A DNA stretch of 64,000 nucleotides from JAJRAN01 sp963827135 (GTDB lineage Archaea; Thermoplasmatota; Thermoplasmata; Methanomassiliicoccales; UBA472). Below the pieces are notes generated by a model that had not been told where the DNA came from, did no database searches, and saw nothing but the letters and a program-made list of their open reading frames with translations. The translations under genes and the position numbers were made by a program. Positions 18,652-27,811 of the stretch are shown one piece after another. The stretch spans positions 186,001 through 250,000 of the forward strand of contig CAWGZX010000006.1 of the NCBI GenBank assembly GCA_963827135.1, given 5' to 3'. The stretch's first letter is position 1; each line of letters begins with the position of its first letter.

Positions 18652-19771
18652 ATGAGGATCATCCACATCTCCGACACACATCTGGGCTACAGCGCCTACT
18701 CCAAGGTGGACGAAGGTAGCGGCCTGAACCTGAGGGAGATGGATTTCTACAACGCGTTCGAGCGCATGGTCGACAAATGCTTGGAGCTGGGGCCTGATGC
18801 CGTGCTCCATTCCGGGGACCTGTTCGATGCCGTGCGACCGACCAACAGGGCGATCTCCTTCGCCCTGGAGCAGTTCCTTAGGCTGAGCGAGGCGAAGATC
18901 CCGGTGGTGGTCATCGCCGGCAACCATTCCACGCCGAGGCTGAGGGAGACCGGGTCGGTGTTCAAGATCTTCGAGCACCTTGACCGCGTCCATCCCGTCT
19001 ACCGCGAGGAGTACGAGGTCGTCCAGCTAGGCGACCTGATGGTGCACGCTCTGCCTCATTGCGAGGGCGAGCGTTTGGCCTCGGAGGCCTCGCGGCTCGC
19101 GCCCGGCAAGAGCCGATGGAACGTGGCCATGATGCACGCGGGCATCTCCTCCCTGCAGGTGTTCCGCATGGGGGAGTTCAACGAGCAGGTGCTACCGGCC
19201 TCCTACCTCAGGCCGGAGTTCGATTACATCGCCCTCGGACATTACCACAACTTCGCCGAGGTCACCCCCAACGCCTGCTATGCCGGTTCCTCGGAGAGGC
19301 TTTCCTTCTTCGAGGCCGGCGCTCCGAAAGGAATGGTGGAGGCGGACCTGGAAAAGGGCAAGCGCCGCTTCATCGAGATGCCCTCCCGGCCGATGCTGGA
19401 CCTGGGGACGATCGATGCCAGGGACGTAGATCTGAGCGCTCTCCGCGACTCTTTGCAGGAGAGGATACTCATCCGAGGAACTCGATGGCAAGATCGTGCG
19501 CATCTCCGTGAAGAACGTGAGCTATGAGAACTACAAGAACATCAACTTCCACTGGCTCAGGCAGCTGGCCGCCAAGGCCATGCACTTCGAGCCCAAGTTC
19601 GAGGTCCGGCCACAGGACCTCAGCCTGCAGGGCAAGGGGACGAGCATCGGCGCCCTGGACAAGGAATGGGTGGCCTTCCTCGAGAACTACCCCGTGGAGC
19701 GAGCTGACAAGCAGAAGGTCCGCTCCCGCGGCCTCGATTACCTCGCCAAGGGGGTGGAAGGATCAGACTGA
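18652..19771 (+). CDS. mre11: Mre11 DNA double-strand-break nuclease, interrupted by a frameshift
   Basis: Metallophosphoesterase nuclease partner of Rad50. The N-terminal metal motifs are intact: IIHISDTHLGYSAY, LHSGDLFDAVRP, VVIAGNHSTPR, then NVAMMHAG and IALGHYHNF. At about 19461-19472 the frame breaks: after SLQERIL the sequence continues in another frame as SEELDGKIVRISVKNVSYEN, on to the Rad50-binding C-terminus ending LAKGVEGSD. Joined, it has about 370 residues, as expected for archaeal Mre11. The ATG at 18652 is chosen because RIIHISDTHLG is the family N-terminus; a TTTTAAA box is about 45 bases upstream. rad50 begins 5 bases after its stop. Confidence 0.85.
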
Positions 19772-19776
19772 GGTTC

Positions 19777-22185
19777 ATGGAGGTCCGCAACTACCGCAAG
19801 TTCCGCCATGCCTCGCTGGAGCTGCCGGACGGGGTGGTGGGCATCCTCGGGTCCAACGGCTCGGGGAAGAGCACGCTCATGGAGGCGGTGGCCTGGGCGC
19901 TCTACGGCAACGAGAAATCGATCACTCGCGACGGTCGGAAGGAAGGAGTCCGTTCCTCATTCGCGGGCATGAATGACGATTGCTCTGTCCTCCTGGAGTT
20001 CGAGATCGCAGGGGATCACTACCGCCTATTCAGGACGATGAAGGGCAAGGCCCAGACCATGGACGCCCAGCTGTCCGTCAACGGCATGCAATTGGCCAGG
20101 ACGGACAAGGGCGTAACGGATGAGGTCAGGCGCATCCTGGGCATGGACTACAAATCCTTCTTCATCTCGGTTTTCGCGAGGCAGAAGGAGCTCAACGCCC
20201 TGAGCAGCCTCGGCGCAGCGGAGAGGGGGAAGGTGGTCAGGAGGATGCTTGGCATCGAATCGCTCACCAAGACGGTGGAGGAGATAGACCGTGACCGAAA
20301 GGCCATCCAGGACCGCCTCTTCGGGATGCAGCAGGACCTAATTGCCATGGACGGGGGAAAGAGGTCGAAGGCGATCAGGGAGGAGCTCGAAGCCCTGGCT
20401 ACGACCAAGGCGGCGGCGGAGGCCGACCTATCCGGATCGGAGAAGTCCCTGAGCGCTGTCCAGCAGGAGGTGGCGTCGTCCATGGCGCGCCGGGACGCAC
20501 TGAATGTCCTGGAGGAGCTGTATACCCAGATACAAACACGAAGGCTGGCCAACCGAAAGGACTTGGAAGCCACGCGAACCAATGGCGCCAACATGGCCAA
20601 GCGGATTGCCGAGCTGGAGAGCAAGAGGGAAGACCTCAAGGCGCTGGAGCTTGACCATGCGACCTACGAGAACCTCGCGCAGAGGAAGGAAATCCTCGAG
20701 TCGCAGGCGCAATCATTCGAACGGAGACGCTTGCTGGAGCAGCAAGGCTTGGACGTGGAGGACAAGCTCGCCAAGGCAAGAGCGGAGCTGCAGGATAGGG
20801 AACGCATGGCCTCCGCCTGCATCGACTCCAAGAGGAGGCTGCAGACGGTAGAGGACAGCATCGCCTCGGCCACCGAGGAGCGGGACGCCTTCCGCGAGCG
20901 GTCGAAGCTGCTAGAGGCGGAAATCAAGAGGTCGAGCACAGAGACCGGACCGAAGGCGAAGAAGCTGGAGGAGGTCCGGCGTTTGGGGCCTGAGAGCGCG
21001 TGCCCCACCTGCGAGCGCAAGCTCTGCGACCAGCACTCATTCCTCGTCACCAAGCTGGAAAAGGAGCTCTCCGAGCTGAGCGAACAGGCCCAGAAGGTGA
21101 AGGCGGAGCTCGCTTCCGCCAAGCAGGAGCTGGACCAGAGGGTCCAGAGGCTCGACGCCTTGGAGAAGAGGAGAAAGGAGCTACGTACGAAATGCGAGGA
21201 GGAGGTTAGGACGCAGGAGGCCATGCGCGCCTCCTCGGAAAAAGTGTCCTCAATGGAGGAGGAGTTGGGACGGATCTCCAAGGCCTTGGCAAGCATTCAG
21301 GTCGAGGGCTACAGCCCGGAGGAGCATTCCGATGTCAAGAGCAGGATCCAGCAGCTGCGGCCTTCTTGGGAGCGGTATCGGGCATTGACGGTCGAGCTGG
21401 GGGCGCTCCCCCGCTGGCAGGAGGAGCTCAGCTCCTCCAGCAGGAGGGCTTCCGAGCTGGAGGAGGCAGGCGCAAGGATTGATGCCGAAATCGCCTCGCT
21501 CGGCTACAAGGAAGGGGAGAGGAGGCGGGCCCAGTCCGAACTGGACTCGCTTCTTGAGAGGAGGGAGGCGCTCTCAGCGCAGGTGGCGCGGGCAGACAAG
21601 GACTTGGAGCGAGCCAAGGCCGAGGAATCGGCCAAGAGGGCGGCCTTGGAGGACCTGGAGCGCCGCGAGAGGGCGACGGAGGATCTCTCCAAGCAGCTGG
21701 AGGAGCAGAGCGCGCTGGGCAAGGCGATGCGAGACTTCCGCGAGAGCATGATGGCCCGGGTCGTGCCTACGCTCTCCGATCTCTCCTCCAGGCTCTTCGA
21801 GCAGCTCACCGACGGCAAATATCCCGGAATGGAGCTCGACGCCGACTATGAGATATCGGTCTTCGACCGCGGGGAGAAATACGCGCTCTCGCGCTTCTCC
21901 GGCGGGGAGGCGGACCTGGCCAATCTCTGCCTTCGCCTAGCGATATCCAAGGTGATCGCAGAGAGGGCGGGCAGCGCGCTCAACCTCCTCATATTGGACG
22001 AGATATTCGGCTCGCAGGACCAAGGGAGGAAGCGCAACATCATGGAGGCCTTCGGGCAGCTTTCCAAGCAATTCTCCCAGATCCTGCTGATAACCCACAT
22101 CGAGGACGTAAAGGACCTGGTCGGAGGAGCGGTCCTGGTCCAAGAGAACGAGGACGGGTCGAGCTCAGTGAGCGTCGTCGGCTAA
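19777..22185 (+). CDS. rad50: Rad50 DNA double-strand-break repair ATPase
   Basis: SMC-like ATPase tethering DNA ends with Mre11. The 802-residue protein begins MEVRNYRKFRHASLELPDG, with Walker A GSNGSGKSTLMEAVAW. A long coiled coil follows, with the zinc hook CPTC (in ESACPTCERKLCDQ) near its middle. A second coil leads to the signature SRFSGGEADLANLCLRLAIS, Walker B NLLILDEIFGSQD and the final His switch LLITHIEDVKDLVGG. It is slightly shorter than many archaeal Rad50 proteins (about 850-880), because of a shorter coil. No frame break is present. Confidence 0.94.
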   Translation: MEVRNYRKFRHASLELPDGVVGILGSNGSGKSTLMEAVAWALYGNEKSITRDGRKEGVRSSFAGMNDDCSVLLEFEIAGDHYRLFRTMKGKAQTMDAQLSVNGMQLARTDKGVTDEVRRILGMDYKSFFISVFARQKELNALSSLGAAERGKVVRRMLGIESLTKTVEEIDRDRKAIQDRLFGMQQDLIAMDGGKRSKAIREELEALATTKAAAEADLSGSEKSLSAVQQEVASSMARRDALNVLEELYTQIQTRRLANRKDLEATRTNGANMAKRIAELESKREDLKALELDHATYENLAQRKEILESQAQSFERRRLLEQQGLDVEDKLAKARAELQDRERMASACIDSKRRLQTVEDSIASATEERDAFRERSKLLEAEIKRSSTETGPKAKKLEEVRRLGPESACPTCERKLCDQHSFLVTKLEKELSELSEQAQKVKAELASAKQELDQRVQRLDALEKRRKELRTKCEEEVRTQEAMRASSEKVSSMEEELGRISKALASIQVEGYSPEEHSDVKSRIQQLRPSWERYRALTVELGALPRWQEELSSSSRRASELEEAGARIDAEIASLGYKEGERRRAQSELDSLLERREALSAQVARADKDLERAKAEESAKRAALEDLERRERATEDLSKQLEEQSALGKAMRDFRESMMARVVPTLSDLSSRLFEQLTDGKYPGMELDADYEISVFDRGEKYALSRFSGGEADLANLCLRLAISKVIAERAGSALNLLILDEIFGSQDQGRKRNIMEAFGQLSKQFSQILLITHIEDVKDLVGGAVLVQENEDGSSSVSVVG

Positions 22186-22271
22186 GCCATCATCTCGGAT
22201 TGGAATAAGCGCTTCCACTCTTCCCTGGGCGCGTCAAATGATTCTAATGAAGCATAGGGCGCCAAGCAAGC

Positions 22272-22592
22272 TCAGCTCAAGAAGTCTATGGATATGAATT
22301 TGACCTCCACGGCCAGGGACTTGCTGATCAGCCCTGCCTCTAGCCTTGCGGCATTCATGATGCCGCTGGGCACAAGACAAGAAGCTCCGAGCTTCATCTC
22401 GAGCATCCTCTTCTGCACCTTGCTGTTCGGCCAGTCTGATATGTCCTCCAGCGTCAGGTTCTCCAACCCCATTACGAATTTCTGGATCTTTTCGCAAGGG
22501 GATTCGACCCTCATCTGGTAGGTAAGGTCATCAAGCTCGGTCGCTTCCACCGTCGCAACGAAATTGCACAGCCTCATGTTCACTCTTACCAT
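22272..22592 (-). CDS. Small Cys-containing conserved protein, DUF6951-like
   Basis: A 106-residue protein with a pattern recalled from a methanogen family now called DUF6951: an N-terminal VNMRLCNFVATVEA, a middle VESPCEKIQKFV and a late SCLVPSGIMNAARLEAGL. Three Cys (in LCNF, SPCE and SCLVP) are at positions where family members have Cys, suggesting metal or persulfide binding. The function is not known. It lies 52 bases downstream of the ArsR-ArsM fusion gene on the same strand and may be co-transcribed, which would link it to arsenic stress; that is inference. The family assignment is from memory of the pattern. Confidence 0.6.
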   Translation of the reverse strand: MVRVNMRLCNFVATVEATELDDLTYQMRVESPCEKIQKFVMGLENLTLEDISDWPNSKVQKRMLEMKLGASCLVPSGIMNAARLEAGLISKSLAVEVKFISIDFLS

Positions 22593-22643
22593 GGATGTCG
22601 TGCTTACCCCTCCATTTCTTTGAGCGCTAGCGCAGGCGATCTC

Positions 22644-23708
22644 CTACCTCCGGCTCTTCCCTGCCACCACCTTCATACTCTCCACTGGCAACCCTTGGTA
22701 CTGCTTCTTGCTGATATCTTTGTTTTCGAGGACCTTCCTGATCCGGAACCCGGCATCGGTGATCATCTTGAGGTACTCATCCCTCAAAATCGCCCCTCCG
22801 ACGCAGCCTGCGATGAGGTCCTCGTCATTCCTCTGCTCTTCAGTCAGCTCTTGGAGGAGGACCATATCCGATACATACATCCTGCCTCCAGGCCTGAGGA
22901 CTCGATAAGCCTCATTGAATGCCTTTGCCTTGTCGGGCACTAGGTTGATGACGCAGTTGCTTAGCACCAGGTCAACGGAGCCGCTATCCAATGGAAGGTC
23001 CTCGATATCCCCCAATTTGAAGACGACGTTCTTGTAACCGTTCTTCTTCGCATTCCTGGTCGCCTTGGAGATCATTTCCTTGGTGAAGTCGACGCCGATC
23101 ACCCGCCCGGTGGCGCCCACCCTCTTGGCTGCCAAGAAGGCATCGATTCCCGCTCCACTCCCGAGGTCCAGGACGACATCCCCCTCTCTGATATCACCAA
23201 GTGCGCCCGGATTCCCACAGCCGAGGCCAAGGTTGGATTCGGGGACCTCCGCCAGTTCCTCGGCGGAGTAACCGAGAGACGCCGAGATCTGAATCGGGCT
23301 CTGTGCCTCGCCTCCGCAACACTCGGTCCCGCAACCACAGGAGCCGCCCTTGGACGCGATGCTGCCATACCTTTTCTTCACCACCTCCTTGACCCGTTCG
23401 CTGCGCGAGCATACATCACCGATCTTCTGAGAACGGGGTTTGCCTGCTGGCTTGATCCCCATGTTCAACAACCGGCTTCTGACCTCGTCGTCCCTGATGC
23501 TGCAGATCACCTTCCGGCCCAACTTCTTCTGTTTGATCACTCCGGTTTCGGTCAGTATCTTCAGGTGGCGCGAGATGGTGGTCTGGTCCTTGTGGGTCAT
23601 GTCTGCGAATTCACAAACACAACGCTCTTCCCCTAAGAGGTACGATACGATGCTCAGCCTTGTCCCGTCACCCAGAGCCTTGAAGAATTTCGCGTCGTTG
23701 GTTAACAT
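22644..23708 (-). CDS. arsM: ArsR-type repressor fused to arsenite S-adenosylmethyltransferase (ArsM)
   Basis: A 354-residue fusion. Residues 1-85 are a winged helix of the ArsR/SmtB type with the arsenite-sensing pair C30/C32 in ERCVCEFADM and the recognition helix DQTTISRHLKIL. Residues about 100-354 are an arsenite methyltransferase: a Cys-rich GGSCGCGTECCGG, SAM motif VLDLGSGAGIDAFLAAKRVG, and three expected As-binding Cys, C164 (GLGCGNPGA), C252 (SNCVINLVPDK) and C302 (AGCVGGAIL). One polypeptide could thus sense and methylate As(III). The start codon 23708 lies directly after a TATA-like element and the palindrome at 23722-23737, which suggests autoregulation. Confidence 0.9.
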   Translation of the reverse strand: MLTNDAKFFKALGDGTRLSIVSYLLGEERCVCEFADMTHKDQTTISRHLKILTETGVIKQKKLGRKVICSIRDDEVRSRLLNMGIKPAGKPRSQKIGDVCSRSERVKEVVKKRYGSIASKGGSCGCGTECCGGEAQSPIQISASLGYSAEELAEVPESNLGLGCGNPGALGDIREGDVVLDLGSGAGIDAFLAAKRVGATGRVIGVDFTKEMISKATRNAKKNGYKNVVFKLGDIEDLPLDSGSVDLVLSNCVINLVPDKAKAFNEAYRVLRPGGRMYVSDMVLLQELTEEQRNDEDLIAGCVGGAILRDEYLKMITDAGFRIRKVLENKDISKKQYQGLPVESMKVVAGKSRR

Positions 23709-23721
23709 AATACTTGCTCAT

Positions 23722-23737
23722 ATGCACATATATGCAT
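23722..23737 (-). promoter_or_regulatory. Candidate operator/promoter of the arsR-arsM fusion gene
   Basis: ATGCA and TGCAT form an inverted repeat with a 6-base AT-rich centre, embedded in a TATA-rich tract 14 bases upstream of the start codon. A symmetric site at the promoter is what an ArsR dimer would need. The A/T-richness makes chance symmetry possible. Confidence 0.4.
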
Positions 23738-23784
23738 AAATAGCTTACCGACGCGACTTGGCTGAATCGGCAGGCCCCGATGGA

Positions 23785-24780
23785 CTATCCCCAAATAGCC
23801 TTCAGGTCGACGTTGTCCGCCACCAGATGCTTGATCTTCTCGATCTTCTTCTTGTTGTCCGGGTCGATTCGAGCGATCAGGTGGTCGATCAGCTCCGCGG
23901 CGCGCAACGTATCGTGCGACGTCAGCAGGATGGGGACCCTGGACTCGTAGGCCTTGGCGATGACCTGTTTGTCAGGGTAGAGGCCTCCGGTGAGCACCAG
24001 GCAGGAAGTGTCCGTGGCCAGTGCGGCCATCAGGATGTCGGTGCGGTCGCCGCCGGTGATCAGCGCCTTCCTGGCCATCCGGCGCATGAACTTGATGGCC
24101 GCCTCGGGCTGCATGGCCCCTATCATGACGTCCTCTACGTTATTGAAGAAGCCCTCCTCAACGATGACCCTCGCGCTCAGGGCATCGGCAACCTCGCGCA
24201 CAGTGAAATGCTTAAGCTCCGGGGCGGCGGGGATGCTTCCCAGGACCTTGATCCCGCGCTCCTCCAGCAATGCCCTGGCCTCGGGCTTGAAGCTCATGTT
24301 CAGGATCACGCCCTTGAAGTTGATCTTGTAGGACTGCAGCAGCTGGGTGAGCATGACCAACTTGTCCATCGAGCCGGGCTGCTTGGCCGAGACCAGCACC
24401 ACCTCGGCGTCGATGGCCTCGGCGATGGCCATGCCCGAGAGGTTGTGCAGGAAGCCGATCAGGATGTCCCTCGTACCCTCCACAAGCATGTCCCTTCCCG
24501 GCTCTTGGACCGCCTTATAGGATTCCACGATCTGGTCCATCGTGACGGGCTTGTAGATGTCATAGGCGAAGGGGGAGAGCTGCTCCTCGTCCGCCTTGAG
24601 CCCGAGGGCGTGTTTCATGAGATATGCGTCCTGGTCGATCAGCCTGTCTCCATCGGTCCTCAGCGTCTCCCGGAACGGCTTGAAGTAGCCGACCTTCTTC
24701 GGATGGTTGAGGGCCAGGCCTAACGCCACCATGCTCTTGCCCGACCTTTCGTTCACCGAACCCAAGAATAGCGTTTTCAT
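23785..24780 (-). CDS. BioD-like P-loop plus DRTGG-domain protein (phosphotransacetylase N-terminal-like)
   Basis: A 331-residue protein with an N-terminal dethiobiotin-synthetase-like P-loop domain (MKTLFLGSVNERSGKSMVALG, then KVGYFKPF and DMLVEGTRDI) and a C-terminal DRTGG domain, whose ALITGGDRTDI motif is near residue 245. This arrangement resembles the regulatory N-terminus of long phosphotransacetylases, without the catalytic Pta domain. It overlaps the ADP-forming acetate-CoA ligase gene by 4 bases, so the two are almost certainly co-translated; a regulatory or accessory role in acetyl-CoA/acetate metabolism is inferred from that linkage. No experimental function is known to me for this stand-alone form. 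Confidence 0.8.
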   Translation of the reverse strand: MKTLFLGSVNERSGKSMVALGLALNHPKKVGYFKPFRETLRTDGDRLIDQDAYLMKHALGLKADEEQLSPFAYDIYKPVTMDQIVESYKAVQEPGRDMLVEGTRDILIGFLHNLSGMAIAEAIDAEVVLVSAKQPGSMDKLVMLTQLLQSYKINFKGVILNMSFKPEARALLEERGIKVLGSIPAAPELKHFTVREVADALSARVIVEEGFFNNVEDVMIGAMQPEAAIKFMRRMARKALITGGDRTDILMAALATDTSCLVLTGGLYPDKQVIAKAYESRVPILLTSHDTLRAAELIDHLIARIDPDNKKKIEKIKHLVADNVDLKAIWG

Positions 24781-26882
24781 GCTCCTTCCCTCCTAACTAT
24801 AATGAGCGCGTCTACCGCGCTCACTCCATGCTCCAGGTCACCAACGATGACCGGGTTGATCTCCAATTCCGTGATGGCTGGAAAGTCCGTGGCGATCTGT
24901 GCCACCCGGACGATGACCTCCCTCAGGGCGGGGATGTCCGCGGGCTTCTTGCCCCTGGCCCCCGTCAAGATAGGGTAGGCCTTGATCGAGCTTATCATCT
25001 CCCACACGTCCACGTCCGAGAGCGGCACAATCCTCTGGGACACGTCCTTGAGGACCTCCACGAATATGCCCCCCAGCCCGAAGGTGATCACCGGTCCGAA
25101 CTGGTCATCGCGTACCATGCCTACGATCACCTCGCGACCGGACTTCATCTGCTGGATGGAGACCCCGTCCACCCTCGCCCGAGGCGCCCTCTCCCTCACG
25201 CGTGCGAGCATAAGAGTAAACTGCTTGCGCACCTCCTCGTCGCTGCTGAGGCCCATGGCGACGCCCCCGATATCGGTCTTGTGCGCGATATCTGGCGACT
25301 CGACCTTCATCACCACTGGATAGCCGATCCTGTTGGCCATGGCCACGGCCTTGTCCTCGGTGTCGGCGAACGCCTCCTTCGGAACCGGCACGCCATAGGC
25401 CTTGAGTATCTCCTTGCCCTCGGCCTCGCTCAGGCTGACGCGCCCCTCCGACCTGGCCTTCTTCAGAACGCGGTCCACCTTCAACTTGTCGCCCCGAACG
25501 GTGGAGAATATCTCAGCCAGGTTGCGCTCCCTGGTCGCCTCGTACTCCACCATGGCGCTCAGCGCCCGGACCGCCCGGTCTGGGGATGGGTAATTGGGAA
25601 TGCCTGATTGGCGCAAGATGGTTACGCCCTGATGCGCGTCCTCGCCCCCGACGAAGCAGGAGACTATGGGCATGGTCGCCCTTCCGGCGTAGGATGCGAC
25701 CATCTTCGCGACCCCGGGTATGTCCACTAGGTCCGTGGGGGCCAGCAGGACAAGGACCGCCACCACCCCTGGATCATCCATCACGGTCTGCATGGCGAAA
25801 TCGTAGCGGTCCGCCTTGGCGTCGCCGATGACGTCCACGGGGTTGTAGATATTCGCTTCCTCGGGTAGATAGGAGCGCAGCTTGTTCACTGTATCGGAGG
25901 TGAAGCTGGCCATCCTCAGCCCGAAATCGCCGCAGGCGTCCGCCGCCATGACTCCTAGGCCTCCCGCGTTGGTGATGATGGCGACACCCCCTCCCTGGGC
26001 CGGCAAAGGCATGTTGCTGAAGACTAGAAGAAGGTCGAAGAGCTCCTCGATATTGTGCACCCGGATGACCCCGGTCTGGCTCATGGCAGCATCGTAGACC
26101 CTATCGCTCGAGGATATCGCACCGGTGTGCGAGGATGCGGCCTTGGCCCCGGAGGCGGTCCTGCCCGCCTTCAGCGCTATGACGGGTTTGATGCGGGATG
26201 CGGCCTCCGCCTCCTCCATGAAGGCGTTACCATGGGCCATGCCCTCGACGTACATCCCTATCACCTTGGTGGATGGGTCGTTCCTCAGGTAGTGGAGAAT
26301 GTCCGCCTCCTCCATATCCACCTTGTTGCCCACGCTGATGAACTTTGAGAATCCCACGTTGATCTCAGACGCCCAGTCCAACAGTGTGGAGCATATGGCC
26401 CCGGACTGCGACGAGATGCCGATGCTGCCCTCCTTCGGATAGTTGCGGGTGAAGGTGGCGTTCATCTTCTTCTGGGTGTTGATGAGGCCTAGGCAGTTGG
26501 GCCCAAGCACGCGGATTCCATGCTTCCTGGCAATCATCCCGACCTGATGCTCGAGCTCAGCGCCCTCCTTGCCCGTCTCCTTGAAGCCGGCGGTGATGAT
26601 GATCGCCGCCTTGACCCCTTTCTGGCCACATTGCTCCATCACCCCTGGGACGAAGGTATTCGGCACGCACACGACCACGGCCTGCACCTCTTCCGGGATC
26701 TCGGTTACCGAGCTGTAGCACTTGACGCCGAGGATCTCATCCGCCTTCGGATTGACCGGAAATATCCTGCCCTCGTATTTCGAGTCCAACAGATTCCGGA
26801 GGACGATATGACCCACCTTCGTCTCCTCCTTTGAAGCGCCGATTATGGCGATGGAATCTGGTTCGAAGAGCTCCTTGGGCAT
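24777..26882 (-). CDS. acdAB: Acetate-CoA ligase (ADP-forming), fused alpha and beta subunits
   Basis: Converts acyl-CoA, ADP and phosphate to acid, ATP and CoA, the archaeal route for energy conservation from acetyl-CoA. The 701-residue chain has an N-terminal CoA-binding domain (SIAIIGASKEETKVGHIVLRN), succinyl-CoA-ligase-like domains with GPNCLGLINTQKKMNATF and ISQSGAICSTLLDWA, the phospho-His region around AASSHTGAISSSDRVYDA, and a C-terminal ATP-grasp beta part (YPVVMKVESPDIAHKTDIGG, VGMVRDDQFGPVITFGLGG). The fused order alpha-beta is common in Thermoplasmata and other archaea. Substrate range (acetate, propionate or aryl acids) cannot be read. The gene leads a two-gene operon with the DRTGG protein. 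Confidence 0.92.
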   Translation of the reverse strand: MPKELFEPDSIAIIGASKEETKVGHIVLRNLLDSKYEGRIFPVNPKADEILGVKCYSSVTEIPEEVQAVVVCVPNTFVPGVMEQCGQKGVKAAIIITAGFKETGKEGAELEHQVGMIARKHGIRVLGPNCLGLINTQKKMNATFTRNYPKEGSIGISSQSGAICSTLLDWASEINVGFSKFISVGNKVDMEEADILHYLRNDPSTKVIGMYVEGMAHGNAFMEEAEAASRIKPVIALKAGRTASGAKAASSHTGAISSSDRVYDAAMSQTGVIRVHNIEELFDLLLVFSNMPLPAQGGGVAIITNAGGLGVMAADACGDFGLRMASFTSDTVNKLRSYLPEEANIYNPVDVIGDAKADRYDFAMQTVMDDPGVVAVLVLLAPTDLVDIPGVAKMVASYAGRATMPIVSCFVGGEDAHQGVTILRQSGIPNYPSPDRAVRALSAMVEYEATRERNLAEIFSTVRGDKLKVDRVLKKARSEGRVSLSEAEGKEILKAYGVPVPKEAFADTEDKAVAMANRIGYPVVMKVESPDIAHKTDIGGVAMGLSSDEEVRKQFTLMLARVRERAPRARVDGVSIQQMKSGREVIVGMVRDDQFGPVITFGLGGIFVEVLKDVSQRIVPLSDVDVWEMISSIKAYPILTGARGKKPADIPALREVIVRVAQIATDFPAITELEINPVIVGDLEHGVSAVDALIIVRREGA

Positions 26883-26923
26883 TACCTCCGGGGATTGGCC
26901 AGAAGTGTATAAATAGAGTCGGG

Positions 26924-27811
26924 CTAGAAGCTTCCCAAAGTGTGTTGGTCCTGCAGCCTAATCTCCTTGGCCTTATGATGGATCCCTAGCATGTCCATGA
27001 GTTCGAGGGCGTTCTTGGCGGATTTCGATTTCCCATGATTGTTGAAGTAGACCCTGACCTTGTTGTAGTCCTTCTCCGCCTCCTTGATCCGCGGAACCCA
27101 TGGTTCCAATTGCGGCTTGGTGTAGAGGTAATCATACCGGTTGATGCGGTAATCGTCCTCCTTCTCCTCACGGTACCATATGTCATAGTTGCGACCGTGG
27201 AACCTCGCGTAGGCATGGTCTGCGGTCTCCGCCTTTGTGATGGGGAAACCGGGCCCATCGATCAGGACGTTGGCTGTGTTCCTCTGCCTGAGGATGTCCA
27301 GGGCTTCCGGGACCACCTCCCTCCCGCTCTCATCCAACCAGCTGCGATGCCGGAACTCCACCGCATAGTCGATATTCGAGTGGTCCACGGAATCGAGGAC
27401 CTTCTTCAGCATCACCAAGGTCTGCGCCTCGTTCTTGAAATAGGGCGACAACTGGATCAGGACCGCGCCCATCAAATTTGCATCGACAAGAGGCTTGGCG
27501 CAAATCCGTTCGAACGAGGCTGCCTGCTCCGCCGCCCGCTCGAATTCGAGCTTGACCATCGATTCGTGCGTGACGAGCTGAGGCATCTTCACTGAGTACT
27601 CGAAGCCCTCACGCCCCTCCGCCTTTTTGACCCAAGAGCGGACCATGAACTCGTTAGGAGGCCGATAGAACGTGGAATTGATCTCTACGGTGCGGAAGTG
27701 ATTGGAGTAGTAAGCGAACCAGCCCGCCTTCTTCTTGGCCATGTCCACGGGATAGAAGCTCCCCACCCAGTCATCGTAGGACCAGCCGCTGCAGCCGACG
27801 AGGACGACCAC
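26924..27811 (-). CDS. DUF72 family TIM-barrel protein
   Basis: A 295-residue member of the widespread DUF72 family (YecE-like), whose biochemical function is unknown; a nuclease or sugar-related TIM barrel has been suggested from structure. Family motifs: VGCSGWSYDDWVGSFYP at the start, VEINSTFYRPPNEFMVRSWV, FEYSVKMPQLVTHE, FRHRSWL and YARFHGRNYDIWYR, ending with a YNKVRVYFNNHGKSKSAKNA segment that carries the conserved NNH. A TATA-like ATATAAG lies just upstream on the minus strand. Stand-alone gene. Confidence 0.9.
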   Translation of the reverse strand: MVVLVGCSGWSYDDWVGSFYPVDMAKKKAGWFAYYSNHFRTVEINSTFYRPPNEFMVRSWVKKAEGREGFEYSVKMPQLVTHESMVKLEFERAAEQAASFERICAKPLVDANLMGAVLIQLSPYFKNEAQTLVMLKKVLDSVDHSNIDYAVEFRHRSWLDESGREVVPEALDILRQRNTANVLIDGPGFPITKAETADHAYARFHGRNYDIWYREEKEDDYRINRYDYLYTKPQLEPWVPRIKEAEKDYNKVRVYFNNHGKSKSAKNALELMDMLGIHHKAKEIRLQDQHTLGSF

